Positions 10,523 through 24,040 are shown, numbered from the stretch's first letter. The stretch is 64,000 nt of DNA from Albugo candida (GCA_040437565.1 JBDOQK010000007.1:660189-724188); one strand, 5' to 3'. Notes: generated by a model from the letters alone, not told the origin. Made by a program: numbers and translations.

Positions 10523-13500
10523 CTAAATGTGGATATCAGCTGGCATGATGGGTGGCTTTAGCATTTCTTCAACCAAAAAATCTAGCGGGAAATCGACCAG
10601 ATGACCTTGTATATCGCTAAGCATACCACGAGCTCGCATTTCTACACCTTTCGGAATCACAGCAGCCGTCTGTACATGTCCGATCTGACAATCTCCATCT
10701 GCTGCATCAGCGTTCGAGCTTTTAGGACCACTGCAATTACCAGGTGTATGCAAGCTCATCCAACTACTTCTCTCCGAATCATCCAAGTAATCTTCTCCTG
10801 GTTCTTCTTCATCCTGATCAAAATATTCTGCTGCGAATCGAGAATGTCGTCCAAAATCAACTGGATGATCCAAGAAGCGCTTGATGGAAGCTCCCAATTG
10901 ACGACTCAAAGAGTCCAAGCTTTGTCGGCCTTTTTGATTCGTGCTCCCGTTGAAAAGCCTTCTAGCCATCCCGTCTTCATCTCCCAATCTCATTCCGGCG
11001 GTCTCTACACTTGTCCCTGCTCGTCGCGATGCACGTGAAGGTAGAGGTACACTCAACCTCTCATTGCTTTGATACATCATATCTGCAGATCTTCTTGCAC
11101 TCAGTGCTTTCCCAACACGTTCACTTGAGAACCCACTGTTACCAGTTGAATGTGGAATAGAACCTTTTGGGGTTTTTGGAGTGCCTTCCGAGTGAAGAGG
11201 AATACCATGTGATCCGATGGGTAAATTCAAAGAGCCTGCGAAAGAGTGCGCCCGATGAAGAAACGAGTTGTGATGACGTTTCAACATGGCACGGAATCCA
11301 TGCAATTCCTCATCGTCGACTCCATCCAACAAAATCATTGACAATGCTTGTGTCGCTGCTGTTCCTTTTTTCACCCAACGCCGACGACGCACCTGTGCGA
11401 TTATTCGATCTGTCATAAAATGCTGCAATTTTTCTCGCTTTGTAATCTCATCCGAGCCCGTCCGAAACTGTTGAAAAACTTCAAAGTTACGTGCATAACA
11501 CCATCCATCGTTGTCCATTGAATACAGCTTTTTACGACCGTTATCCTTTCGAGTGTCTACCTCGAAATCATCGAGATCAAAGCGATCGAGAGGTATTGGC
11601 ACACCATTCACGTCAGTCCACGGCGCATAATCGCCATCCTTCAAATGGCTCCAATCCCATACCTGTCGACCACGTCCTTTGATCATATTGAGGCGCTGAT
11701 TTTCGTATATTTGCGTGATTTCGATATTTTGAAAGCTCGCAAATGCTCGCATTTGGTTAGAGGGTGCGCAGTTGAAAACGCGCTCAAATGTTTCGGTATT
11801 TTGGCTTGATATATTCTTGATCCGTTGCCACGAATGCTCTGCTAATAGATCTTCTATTGAATGATCATCTTTTGATAGACCAAGATGCTCTCGGAAAAGT
11901 TGCATTCTCAATGAACTTGCGGCAACACCTCGTCGACACGTTTTCCCATTCATAAGTCCATCCGTGAATTCCATATCTTCAATGACAACAGCTATTTCGG
12001 AGTCGCGATATCCCAACATGCTGCGGTCATTGATATTGGCGCTTCCAATGATCACATAGCAATCATCTGCGATGAGGAGTTTACTGTGAATGTATATCTG
12101 CTCCGTTGAAACACATCCGTTGGGCATGATCCCATAATTCCGCAAACCAAAAAACGCGACATAATCTTCAGGTTCGTTGGTGAATTGCCGTAACTCTGAA
12201 AACAGACTGTGCCTACCACGACATATTGTTGCAAATTGCCAATGCATGACAGCGTGTAAATTGGTTAGCTCCTCACTTCTAATGTTACCTTCAAAGGCGG
12301 GCAATAACGGCATCAAGACGTATACTCGAAAAACTTGATTCTCTTCCACTGCCCGGCGAATACGATCCACAAGAGCTTGTAATATACGATTACTGACTAC
12401 GTGATTGGAATTCATTCCGGAGATGAAAAACTGGTTTTCGATGTAGATGTAGTGTTTCGATCGAGCAATGATTTCCAAATACGCTTCGTGTATGCTGCTT
12501 TCCGTGTTGACTCCGGCCGACCAAAGAGAGGCAGACCGGACAACTTGAACATGAACTTTTTGGGAATGTGGATGTGGCTTTGTGCCAACAAAACTTACAT
12601 CTTGTGGAGGCATTGGTCGTTTACTACGCTCTCGAGCTGCCAGCTCTGGAAAGAATTTCTGTGAGAGAGCCCCATTGCCAGTGTTGTAGTGATCCGAGTT
12701 TGCGCGATGCTGTGAATTGCTATCATTAAAAACTGTGTCGCCATTACCGTTAGTCTCCCATCGACTATGAAATGACGAAAATACGGTGGTGGTGGTCGGT
12801 GTCATGAGATGTGAGCCATTCACGTCTCCGGGGTGTTGACCTTCATTGCTTTCACCATCTATGAGAGGCGGAAAGACTCCATCCAAATTGTAGCACAATT
12901 TCCATCCATCAAAATCCATCGGCAGAATACATTTCGGAAGGTATCTGAATCGTCTCGATCGGAGACAAATACACCAGCCTGTTCTTAGTTGATAATCGTT
13001 CTTGGAGCACACGAAATTCCATCGCTGAATAAAGTGATACGCGACATCCTGCGCTGCTGGACCAGCTATACTGCAATGTACATCGTGCCATGGCATTCGA
13101 GGTACAGATGCCCGATCTACCAAATCCTCAAAAGGTTTATTGACACGTACAAAGTCCTTAATGATTGGATTTGAGTAGTCTTTGCCCAGCCATATATGGG
13201 CATCTGGCTTTTTCGGATCGCCATCGCTTAGCGGATGCCCGCTGTGATCATACCTTCCGAAACACAAGTCTAATCCTCCCACAAAAGCCAGCGACTGATC
13301 GATACATACAATTTTCTCATGATGAGACCAAAATCCAAGGCTTTGAATCTGAAAAATTGGATCCCGAAGAACGTGGATATTAGAATGAACATTCAAACTT
13401 CGCTTTGTATACTGGCTATTCAATGTCAATGCCAATTTCACCTCGCGATATATCAAGATATAAATTCTGACTCCTTCTTCGGCTTTTTGGAGCAACAAAT

Positions 13501-16500
13501 TACGTAATTGTGTGTCACTTTCCACTCTTTTTTCTTTTGACATTTCTTTGACACCTTCCAATTTGCGTCCTGGACGTATAAGGAAGAGATCGGGACATAT
13601 CCACCATCCAGCAATAAGGATTTCATGCTTTGCATTTCGAATAGCGTGGTACATGGCCTCGAATGTATCTTCACCATCGACATGCCAGCTTACAGAACAG
13701 GCAGCATTCTCGCGTTCATGTGGTTCGAAAGCAATATGTGGATTTTTAGTACCTGTAGGTTCAAGTCGCCGAGGATGAATATCCATTCGTTTGAGCCCGG
13801 AAACGTGTTTCTTGCTTTGTTTCGGATTCAGACTAGAGTCTAGCTGTTTGCTGGACTTGGGCTTTACAAAGCTTGCAGTGCTATCGACCTTGGAACTGAT
13901 CCTTTCAGGAGCAAACGAATTATACCGATGTGCCGTTGTGTTACTTCGAAATGTCTGTAGATGTTGTATGCATCGAAACCAATGATCACGGCGAATGTGT
14001 GCATGCCAAATACCAAAAAAGCTGAGAAGATAGTTGAAAAGAAGACCAAGGGCAGCTGCCATGAATCCACCAAACAGTAGAATCAATACAAAACGAGCAA
14101 ANNNNNNNNNNNNNNNNNNNNNNNNNNNNNNNNNNNNNNNNNNNNNNNNNNNNNNNNNNNNNNNNNNNNNNNNNNNNNNNNNNNNNNNNNNNNNNNNNNN
14201 NGACTATGAAATGACGAAAATACGGTGGTGGTGGTCGGTGTCATGAGATGTGAGCCATTCACGTCTCCGGGGTGTTGACCTTCATTGCTTTCACCATCTA
14301 TGAGAGGCGGAAAGACTCCATCCAAATTGTAGCACAATTTCCATCCATCAAAATCCATCGGCAGAATACATTTCGGAAGGTATCTGAATCGTCTCGATCG
14401 GAGACAAATACACCAGCCTGTTCTTAGTTGATAATCGTTCTTGGAGCACACGAAATTCCATCGCTGAATAAAGTGATACGCGACATCCTGCGCTGCTGGA
14501 CCAGCTATACTGCAATGTACATCGTGCCATGGCATTCGAGGTACAGATGCCCGATCTACCAAATCCTCAAAAGGTTTATTGACACGTACAAAGTCCTTAA
14601 TGATTGGATTTGAGTAGTCTTTGCCCAGCCATATATGGGCATCTGGCTTTTTCGGATCGCCATCGCTTAGCGGATGCCCGCTGTGATCATACCTTCCGAA
14701 ACACAAGTCTAATCCTCCCACAAAAGCCAGCGACTGATCGATACATACAATTTTCTCATGATGAGACCAAAATCCAAGGCTTTGAATCTGAAAAATTGGA
14801 TCCCGAAGAACGTGGATATTAGAATGAACATTCAAACTTCGCTTTGTATACTGGCTATTCAATGTCAATGCCAATTTCACCTCGCGATATATCAAGATAT
14901 AAATTCTGACTCCTTCTTCGGCTTTTTGGAGCAACAAATTACGTAATTGTGTGTCACTTTCCACTCTTTTTTCTTTTGACATTTCTTTGACACCTTCCAA
15001 TTTGCGTCCTGGACGTATAAGGAAGAGATCGGGACATATCCACCATCCAGCAATAAGGATTTCATGCTTTGCATTTCGAATAGCGTGGTACATGGCCTCG
15101 AATGTATCTTCACCATCGACATGCCAGCTTACAGAACAGGCAGCATTCTCGCGTTCATGTGGTTCGAAAGCAATATGTGGATTTTTAGTACCTGTAGGTT
15201 CAAGTCGCCGAGGATGAATATCCATTCGTTTGAGCCCGGAAACGTGTTTCTTGCTTTGTTTCGGATTCAGACTAGAGTCTAGCTGTTTGCTGGACTTGGG
15301 CTTTACAAAGCTTGCAGTGCTATCGACCTTGGAACTGATCCTTTCAGGAGCAAACGAATTATACCGATGTGCCGTTGTGTTACTTCGAAATGTCTGTAGA
15401 TGTTGTATGCATCGAAACCAATGATCACGGCGAATGTGTGCATGCCAAATACCAAAAAAGCTGAGAAGATAGTTGAAAAGAAGACCAAGGGCAGCTGCCA
15501 TGAATCCACCAAACAGTAGAATCAATACAAAACGAGCAAATACAGTCCATGTATACACTCCTATCCTGACTGAGATATAACAAAATTGTGGAGACGTGAT
15601 GATTGTGCTAAGTGAACTTGCATGAATCCCCTGTAACGAAACTGGACCAAGGCCATTGACTGGAAATGACTCACCACTTGAATAATATTGATCGTTATCT
15701 GGATCGTTCTTCTTCAATATTCCTACGATAGTGTGCTTTGTCACCATATGAGCCAGTATTGTTCCTTTGATAAGATCGTTGTTTGTGCCTAACCAAAGTG
15801 ATTGAGCGATAGTATAAAAGTTTGATGTATTGGAATTCTTTTCCAGTTGAATGATAGTTACGTGTTGATCATCGACATTGACATTAATGTCTTTCGGTGC
15901 CGTGAAATAGTACCCGCAGTAGTTGGCTTGTACCACAGATTGATCTGGTCGTACTGCTTGTGCTCTCAGTAAAGGATCCTGTACAGGAGGAAGTGCACGG
16001 TAATTGAACGACCACGGCATAGTCAGAATCACAAGATACGAGACCAAGCAAAGAGCCATAAATGAGGTAATCCGTCCATAATAATGTCCTGTATCTAATT
16101 CAAGAAAGCCAGCATCACTGCCAACAAGCAGTCCGTTCGGCATCCAAGACACTCCCTGTCGAAAATTCCCTTTCGTGGCAGAGAATTTTTGATCAAATAG
16201 AAATACTTCGCTCGGTTCTCGGTCTTTTCGATGACGATAAGCCGCGATGCAGGAAGGTTTTAATACCACCCAACGTCGTATCACACCAAGACGGTGTTTG
16301 AAGAACATGTATACAAAAGCTATGATGTAAGCAAGAATCGATAAAGTAACGATACCCACAAAAAAACGCTTTCGATTGAATAGTATCTCATCACCAATAC
16401 GTTCATCTCGAAGTCGTTTGATCCCAAGAAACTGAGGTAAATTGGCAATCACCACAAAAACGACGGGCAAAATGAACATAACTACAGTTGAAGCGAATGC

Positions 16501-17448
16501 AATGCGCATCCATGTACGATATAAATGGCGATACAATGTCTCAATCGTTGAATTAAAGCATCGATACAGCGGTAGCTGAAAGGCTCCGTTGATTCTCAAA
16601 TGAGCATAACCTTCCTTTAGAGATGGTCCATATCGTGTTCTATTTCGAAGTGGTGAAATCTCTAGAAATGATAATAATACCTCCGAATGCTCTAAATTGG
16701 CTTCACTAATCAACGTTCGAATGTAATGTTGGACCAAAGGAGCATCTTCCACACGATTCTTGGCAAGTTTTTCCCTCCACATAGTCCACGGAAGTCGTTT
16801 CACAAAACGAATCCAATCTGAAATTGTAAGCCTACCATTCCTTTTGTGCAAAAGCACTTTATTCCAAAGAAGGTAGCATACAAGTTTCATATGCAGCTGG
16901 ACGAGCTGTTTTTGCCTAAAGCGTATCTCCCATTCGGTTCGACGGTCCCAGCTTACTCGACCGACAAATAAACAAATCGGAATCAGATTCGCTCGGACAA
17001 CACTGGCTCCTGTTGTTCGAAACTCGATTTTATCCATTTCAAAATCAGAAACGTGATAACGATTTCTGCTAGTAATCTCGTCTTCTTCGTATAAAGTTTG
17101 TTCTGAAAACGTTGAGCCCGAGACACTTCTTTGGTCTCTTGTGCCATCCAGCGCAATTATTTCCGAGTGATCGTCAGCATCTTCAGATGGCGCGGATGAT
17201 AGAGGTGATATCTGAGAGTAAGAGGAGTCCATCGCATGCAATATCGCAAAATCGCTGTCTTCGTTTTCTACATCTTCTTTAACACCATCTTTTGATAACT
17301 CATCTTGATCATTCGTTTTCTGTAATATATACGCACTTCGTATTGGTGTATTGCTCGCAAATGAAAAGTCCTCGAGAGGTTCATTCGTATGACTGGAAGT
17401 ATCAGTGCACACGTTATCATCTCTATCTTCAACATGAGATTCGCTCAT
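10523..17448 (-). CDS. PX-transmembrane-type phospholipase D (oomycete PXTM-PLD class)
   Basis: Hydrolyses phosphatidylcholine-type lipids to phosphatidic acid at membranes. Gap 14102-14201 repeats its flanks (12763-14101 equals 14202-15540). Counting that stretch once, the frame from the ATG at 17446-17448 runs uninterrupted for 1828 residues to the stop at 10523. The order is an acidic N-terminus, a PX-like region (about 151-268), hydrophobic segments near 314-337 and 362-383, a PH-like stretch starting RRWVVLKPSCIAAY (391), hydrophobic segments near 460-478 and 637-662, then the PLD core. Both HKD motifs are intact: HEKIVCID (His 897, Lys 899, Asp 904) and HSKLLIAD (His 1308, Lys 1310, Asp 1315), with YIENQFFISG near 1188. 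Family knowledge: Phytophthora species carry a PLD class with PX and transmembrane segments, and this matches it. The gene has no visible intron. It converges on the MSS51-domain gene. Confidence 0.93.
14102..14201. other. Assembly gap inside phospholipase D, flanks duplicated
   Basis: The 1339 bp at 12763-14101 recur exactly at 14202-15540 (offset 1439). The gap is therefore an unmerged overlap. Without it the phospholipase D frame is continuous. Confidence 0.93.
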
Positions 17449-17874
17449 ATCACTTATTGATTGCTAGTGTAGTCGCACTAGCATTCGTTACCGGCCGGAC
17501 CCTCGAATACGAAATTTACAGAGTCGAAATCAGCACTACTAAAAGCGTATTATTTGTCAGATAAATCGAATGATATTTTGTGTTAGCAAGTGAATACTCT
17601 GCCCTGCGTGTAACCTCGTGAGTTGGAAGCCCTTTCGCTGTGNNNNNNNNNNNNNNNNNNNNNNNNNNNNNNNNNNNNNNNNNNNNNNNNNNNNNNNNNN
17701 NNNNNNNNNNNNNNNNNNNNNNNNNNNNNNNNNNNNNNNNNNAATCAGCTCCACTAGCTTACTCTCCATGTTTAGTGAATATGGCTTCACACCCTATTTC
17801 ATGTATCGTACATAGACATTTACTGTGAAAATAAGAAATATATTATGTTTCAGTGATCTCATGATCTTGAAAAA
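17449..17874. other. Short intergenic region with gap 17643-17742
   Basis: Spacer between two minus-strand genes, upstream of the phospholipase D start. I see no repeat of the flanks around this gap, so it may be a true gap. No promoter motif is clear. Confidence 0.5.
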
Positions 17875-20800
17875 TCACTTTTGATTAGATTGCTCTTGAA
17901 AACGGCTGCGAATATTGCGCTCTAACTCCATGGCCTAAGAATTTCATCAGAAACTGTATTACATGCGATACGAATAAACTCGGTCTCACCTCCTTGAATA
18001 CCGTATCAATGCGATTTGGACTTCCTCTCAGGGGCGGACGAGGCTTGCTCCGTTCGGATTGAGAGACTTGCCTCGGTCGAGGATTATGGACTAGAAATGG
18101 TAATGTCATATTCTTCCTAAACATGTATGGTCATGTCAGAGGAGAATTATCAAACTCGTTCTCTTCGAAAAATTACCGGTCTTGTACAGGCATTCGAAAG
18201 CCCCCACGATAGACATAGTCGTCATCAGAGCGGTCGACGTCCTAAAGTTTCATCCTCAGAATCACAATACAAAAGTGTTTAAAGGTGCCTACCTGTTCTT
18301 GCTGCTGTGGAATTATCACTTCTGCCTTCTCTGATGATAACTCATTTGCAATAGGACCTTCTCTGATCATTGGAGAGACTGGAACCGGGCGACTGCAGGC
18401 AATACAAACGGTTGCTTTAGTTCCGATTGCTGTTGTATCGTCCATAGGACCCATCGGATAATAGATAGATAATTCCGCTCGCAAGTCACGCAGGCCCTCC
18501 TCCAACTGCCTTCGTAGATGCTCGAGCATTTCTTTTCTTATCCTTGCTATCTCCCCATTATTCCAATCTTGCAAATAATTGGTTTTCTGATCGACCTGTT
18601 GCATGATTTTATCCAGCACGGCAAGGTTATTAAAATTGGGTGTAGTGCCACGACCTGATTTGCAGGTTTGTGTGTCGTCTTGAGGATTCAGATTAGAGCT
18701 TGCACTTTGTTCCCTTGTAATGGATGGTGTAATGTTGCCTAGACTCTGCGTGACTCTTTGCACAACAAGATGGACGAGAGAATCATAATCGGATTGTGTC
18801 ATAGGTGGATTGTAATCATGCTGTGCTGATCTAGCATCATCATTGGCGCTGCTAGGGCGATTTCTCTGTGAATCAGTAAGGAACCTCGACAATTTGGCGA
18901 TTTCATCAAACATTTCCTGACGTAGCTGATCTAACTCTGCACCTTCAACAAAAGACTTGTCTCCAAATTCGTGAGATGATGAGTTCATAGGAGGCGAGAC
19001 AGTTGCTTTGTCTCTTAAAGTACTTTCAATCACATCAACGCGATGAAGTAGATCCTCCGATCTTGTATCAAACGGAAGCAAATCTCCAGCATCAGGCTGG
19101 CGAAAACTCGAAGCGGGTTCAGTGTCCTTTAGGTTGCTGTTGGGATTTTCTGCATGAGTAGAAATGAGCGGTGCACCCTTGACACCACTCATCAAAGCTT
19201 TTTGTACATAATGTGTGGCCCGCAGGGACCAAAAGTTCAGCAACTACGTCACACTTGTTAATCGACAAACTCTATTACCGAAACAAGAAGAAGAACGTAC
19301 TCTGGCTTGGATGTCTTCAGTATTCTTTGCGACTAGATTTCTCTCTTCTTCTAATAATGACTTCCGCTGGGTCAATTCAAGAATTTCATCGTCCAGCAAC
19401 CGCAATTGGCGCAAAATTTCGCTGGTCTCGGACGATCCAAATTCGCTTGATCCACCTTTCAACTTTCTTTCCGTACGGCTTATAATTTCAGAAAGAGCGG
19501 CCAAGTTTTTTGTGACCAAATCAGGGATTGCAAAAGATGCTGACGACTTGGAGGAGGTATTACTCAGTAGACGGATAAGTGGTTCAATCTGGGCGTGCAA
19601 TATCCCTCGTGCAGGAGAATCCGTTGAAATCTCTTCTTTCTCCAAAACTTCGATTTGCTCAAACGCATTTTGTAGTGAAGCTTTGTGTGCCTTGAAATCA
19701 TTGCTGGCTAAAGTCACTAAACTCTTCTCTGATTCCAGCTGTATTCGAATGCTTTCCACAGAGTCATGCAATTGATCACCACTATTAGTCTTCATTGTAC
19801 TGAGTACCTCTTCGTGCTGCGCGATCGTTGACTTGACACTGCCCATGTCACGTTGTACGCTCTCAATAGAAGTTTCTGTTGATTGTCGAATATCAGAAAG
19901 TCTCTGGAAAATCATAGAGAAATCGTATTGCGCGGAAGCAGGGGAAGTTTTTGCCAGACCATTTTCTCTGGTTTCACTTCCTTCTATCTCACTCTCATTC
20001 AAAGATGGATGCTTGAGTGAGACAAGTGTTTTATGCTGCAGTAGTAAATCATCAAGAATTCCCTTAACACGTCTCAGGTCACCCTTGTCTTCATCAATTT
20101 TCCCATGGCATTGCTCTAGATCTTCGGTGTGACGTCCAAGATCTCGTTCCAATCTATTCAATGTATCTCTCAGTTGATCGCATGACTGTGCCTGCTGTTC
20201 ATTGTCTTTCCGTGACCGTTGTACTGCCTCCTCTAAAGATGATTTTGCCGCTTCTAGATTGTCAATTTGACTTTCGATTTTATCGTGAAATGCCGGTTTG
20301 GAACTTTGCATGAGTGCTATTGCAGCATTTGTTTCCTGCAGCATTTTCTCGTGTGCTTCACAAAACTTCTCAATGTCTGATAAGCGTGCTTGTATACTGT
20401 TGTCATCAATGCCGAGACCAGGCTTTGGTGACCTAGAGATTTCACCGGCATGCACTCGATCAACTGTCGTAATTTCTGCCGCTCCCCCTCTACCATCAAG
20501 CTTTTCCATTAGATATAATTTCAATTCCTCTAAGTCCGCCCTTCTCACATAATCTGATATTATCTGATGAACTTGGGATTCTAAGGTACCACTTTCATTC
20601 CCGTCAGCTTCCACATAATCTCCAAACGAGGTGGCGGCTATTGTGACTTTACCGCCCGTATCGGCTGGATCCTTTTTTATTGTATCATCCTCTGTCTGAC
20701 TGACTTCATCTGTTGACGAGTTTCGTGTCTCCTTCGCTTCTTCAACTTCTGCCATTTGTACTTGTAGCTGCTTCACCTGTTTCTGCAGATCGTTAATAGT

Positions 20801-21070
20801 ATCTGCCATTAGTTTCTTATCTGTTTCGGCACTATCCATCTGATTTTGAAATAGCTGAAGATTACTCTCGAATTCCGCCATCTTCTGACTGCTATTTTGC
20901 TGTAATTTTTGCACTTTGGTTGACGAAGCACCCAGAGTTTGTAAAATTTGCAACAGAGGATCCCATGCAAAGCTATACGTGATCAGTTCTTTTTTAAGTA
21001 GGGAAGCGTAAGTAGATGGATCAAATTCGACCCCCACATTATCGTGACTCATAAAATCTTGCTGCGCCAT
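17875..21070 (-). CDS. Large coiled-coil protein, DUF4795/QRICH2-like
   Basis: I read five exons on the minus strand: 21070-19301, 19243-18293, 18241-18177, 18116-17990 and 17934-17875. Introns are 57, 51, 60 and 55 nt with GT-AG ends, and the joins give one frame of 990 residues. The first two thirds are long heptad-rich stretches (Leu, Glu, Lys and Gln) typical of coiled coil. Near residue 870 lies a small Cys motif, CIACSRPVPVSPM, and near 908-925 DRSDDDYVYRGGFRMP. A Cys-x-x-Cys-x-Arg-Pro motif after coiled coil is what I know from DUF4795 proteins such as QRICH2, which is needed for sperm flagella. The family call is therefore moderate, and a flagellar role is inference from it. The tail is basic and Pro-rich. 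The start is the first ATG of the frame. Confidence 0.82.
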
Positions 21071-23067
21071 TGATCAACGTCAAATACCCTTCACGACGCT
21101 TGATGCATCACAGCATAGCAATAATAGAGCAATATATTAATAGAGGTGGCCGTTAGTCTACTTGTATTTTCTTGACAAAAAAGCAACTGAAGGGTCAAAG
21201 TTTTCCCGACATTGCTCATATATATTCGACTGGTTTACTGCACATGATATCCTTCCGAATCTCCCTAGCTTTTTTTAATATTCTCTGTCTTATAATGACA
21301 AGAAAGATGTTCCATCATGATAAGAATATTTATCAGTCCACTAGNNNNNNNNNNNNNNNNNNNNNNNNNNNNNNNNNNNNNNNNNNNNNNNNNNNNNNNN
21401 NNNNNNNNNNNNNNNNNNNNNNNNNNNNNNNNNNNNNNNNNNNNTGACAAGAAAGATGTTCCATCATGATAAGAATATTTATCAGTCCACTAGGATATGT
21501 TTTGCTGAGTAGGAGCACTACGTATTATTTGATACCACGTACTTGTTAAGGAGCCTTATCTCGTGTTCGTGGACGGCGTACTGAAAACGACGTCACAGTA
21601 CGCATAAATCGGTTGATTGTCTACTTTTAGGCACTTTCGAATGACTTAGTTGCTATCACACGCATCTCCTGTTTACTCATTAAGAACTTCAAGACTCAGT
21701 TTTGTGTAGACGACTTTGTTAGCATTTTTCAGGATTGCGTCCAACCAACGTTCCGCTGATTTGTTTTTCAGAAGTACTCGACAAGAGATAGCGATGCTAC
21801 CCCACAATGATCGCTAATTGAACACCCACCTCGATTTTCAAATATTGCGTTTGTTCGTTTTCGTTCTTCACGTGTTGAGAAAACGTACCTGTCGCGATGT
21901 ATTCTTCTCGAGCAGAAAGTTTTCTGAGTATTCTCAACCATAAGATGTGCACTGACACTTCTTAAGACAAAATACTTTGACCATATTTGTTCTGTAATGG
22001 GCGATATCTGATACAGAACCTGATATGTTTCACCTTGCATTCAAATTGTGTGTAATTGCACACATCAGTGCCATCACGCACACGCGCTTCCATCAACCGA
22101 GTGACATGAGCAAAAATCCACAAAGCAAATACAAGGGAGTTGAGAATCTCAGTCCGTTATAGGTAGCGCTTTCTGGATAGAATATCTCTGCCCAGATCAG
22201 TTGTGGAACACATATCTATCAATTCTTTTCGAGTTAAATTGAAGGAAGGTGGCCTGCGCTGGAAGAGATGAGTCAATGTTGACAAGTTGAACTACCTTAC
22301 TGCTTATACCCAGTGACCCAACAGCTTTTACGCAACACGGTTGTAGCGAGTGAATTAGCTGTTCGGGGTATCCCGGCCCAAGCCCGTGAGCCTCTTAAGA
22401 ACCCGGCCCTCATCAAATATAAAACGTATCATATGGTTCGAGACGGTAGAGCGTGCTCCATTCAATATCCCCTTCATTGCTCGAGGACAACAATCCTGCA
22501 TGAGCCTGCAATCTCCATAGAGAGTTCCCGAATTACGTCCGCATTGACCACATTTGCTATTCACAAATGTGGCATACTGGAGATGTATAAGCCACCATCG
22601 AGCTGTATCGAATCGAATACTTGCACTTGTCGCGTCCGAGAATATCTTGGATTCCTGGAGAACGGTAGCTTTATCGAGTCATTGGAATGGAGACGCTAAA
22701 GACATCCTTGACAACACTACATAGGTATCGATACCTTCTTCTGTGATTNNNNNNNNNNNNNNNNNNNNNNNNNNNNNNNNNNNNNNNNNNNNNNNNNNNN
22801 NNNNNNNNNNNNNNNNNNNNNNNNNNNNNNNNNNNNNNNNNNNNNNNNCAAATGTGGCATACTGGAGATGTATAAGCCACCATCGAGCTGTATCGAATCG
22901 AATACTTGCACTTGTCGCGTCCGAGAATATCTTGGATTCCTGGAGAACGGTAGCTTTATCGAGTCATTGGAATGGAGACGCTAAAGACATCCTTGACAAC
23001 ACTACATAGGTATCGATACCTTCTTCTGTGATTTCATATTTTCGCAACCTCCTTCTTATTTATTTGA
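21071..23067. other. Intergenic region with two gap-flanking duplications
   Basis: Gap 21345-21444 is flanked by the same 49 bp (21296-21344 and 21445-21493). Gap 22749-22848 is flanked by the same 185 bp (22564-22748 and 22849-23033). Both are contig overlaps. A 128-codon + frame at 22313-22699 has no recognisable motif and I do not call it. Otherwise no gene or mobile element is visible. Confidence 0.6.
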
Positions 23068-23206
23068 AAATACACAAATTGCGTGATGGAGAATCTTATG
23101 ATTAGAGATATCTTCATGGTTGTGGCTGTCAACACTCGAATCCACAACCATAGATATCTCTAATCATTAACATTCTCCATCACGCAATTTGTGTATTTTC
23201 AAATAC
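23068..23206. repeat. Imperfect inverted repeat (hairpin, 64-bp arms)
   Basis: Arms of about 64 bp (left starts TATTTGAAAATACACAAATT, right is its reverse complement) are separated by a loop of about 17 nt. The arms differ at about four positions, so unlike the foldbacks beside gaps this is probably a real, diverged hairpin. It could be a small foldback or MITE-like element or a structured transcript. It lies just upstream of the next gene. Confidence 0.75.
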
Positions 23207-23836
23207 TCAGAAGTGCGAGTTTGAGTTCATTTTGGACTGCGTTAGGCACAATTACCAACGGAGCGACTTCACATTCGAGAAAACATTTCTCTTACCAGAG
23301 GAAATTTCATTTTTCTGCAATCGTAAGACTGAAGCTTCAACAATTTAGCATTTCTCCAGATTCGGATCGCAGCAATTGTCAAACCTATCGTGTTTATGTT
23401 TGGGACAGGTACATAACGCTGACGGCAACACTAAAGCATGATGCCCATAAAGCCCTGTTCATAATACCCAAAAGTAACGCTGCCTGGGTTGCAACTGCAG
23501 CTACCAAATTTGAAACAGTAGAAAGAAAGTCGCAGGTCCATTTTGTTCGACTTAAACGAAGAGATTCTCGTTCTCCCACAAAGTTTCAAAGAAGACAAGG
23601 ATACCGAAAAGGTTAAGTATAATTTCTGCCTCACAAAAGGAAGAACCACCGGATGTATCGAGGTTCCTAAAGACTTCATCCTCTTCAAGGACGGCGAGGA
23701 CGTGGTTATGGGCTGGCGTGACATGGCAAGATTTGGTGTACAATTCAGAAAGGACGATACTATGTACAGTGTTGCATTTGGAGTTAGTCCAATACAAAGC
23801 ACAAATGGCTTAGAAGCTACGTGGGCAGAACAATGA
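23191..23836 (+). CDS. Unrecognised protein, last two exons
   Basis: The terminal exon 23536-23836 encodes a well-formed acidic and aromatic-rich stretch (SILFDLNEEILVLPQSFKED onward, ending ATWAEQ). A GT-AG intron at 23409-23535 (127 nt, longer than others here) joins it in frame to an open stretch ending CQTYRVYVWDR. The frame upstream is open to 23191 but has no ATG, so the start lies in another exon or is lost. I recognise no family, and no transmembrane segment is seen. The visible part has about 170 residues. Confidence 0.45.
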
Positions 23837-24040
23837 TAAATTAAATCACTAAGTTTCTTCTCCGATTGACTTTTCATTGTGCATATGATACTTTGACATC
23901 GCAGGAACGCTTCTTACGTAGAAGGCATACTAATTCTTCGCAGCCTGATTACCGTCGCTTAACTCTCTAGGTGTTCTGCACAGACACTGACATAGTTTAT
24001 TCCCTGACTCTCGAGTCTCAACATTGGTAGAATCCCAGTA

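Noticed and set aside
14202-15540. Tandem duplication inside phospholipase D
   Set aside because: Exact repeat ending at the N run. A single copy gives a normal, complete protein.
22313-22699. 128-codon + frame as a gene
   Set aside because: No family motif, odd composition, overlapped by another frame and crossing a repeated gap flank.
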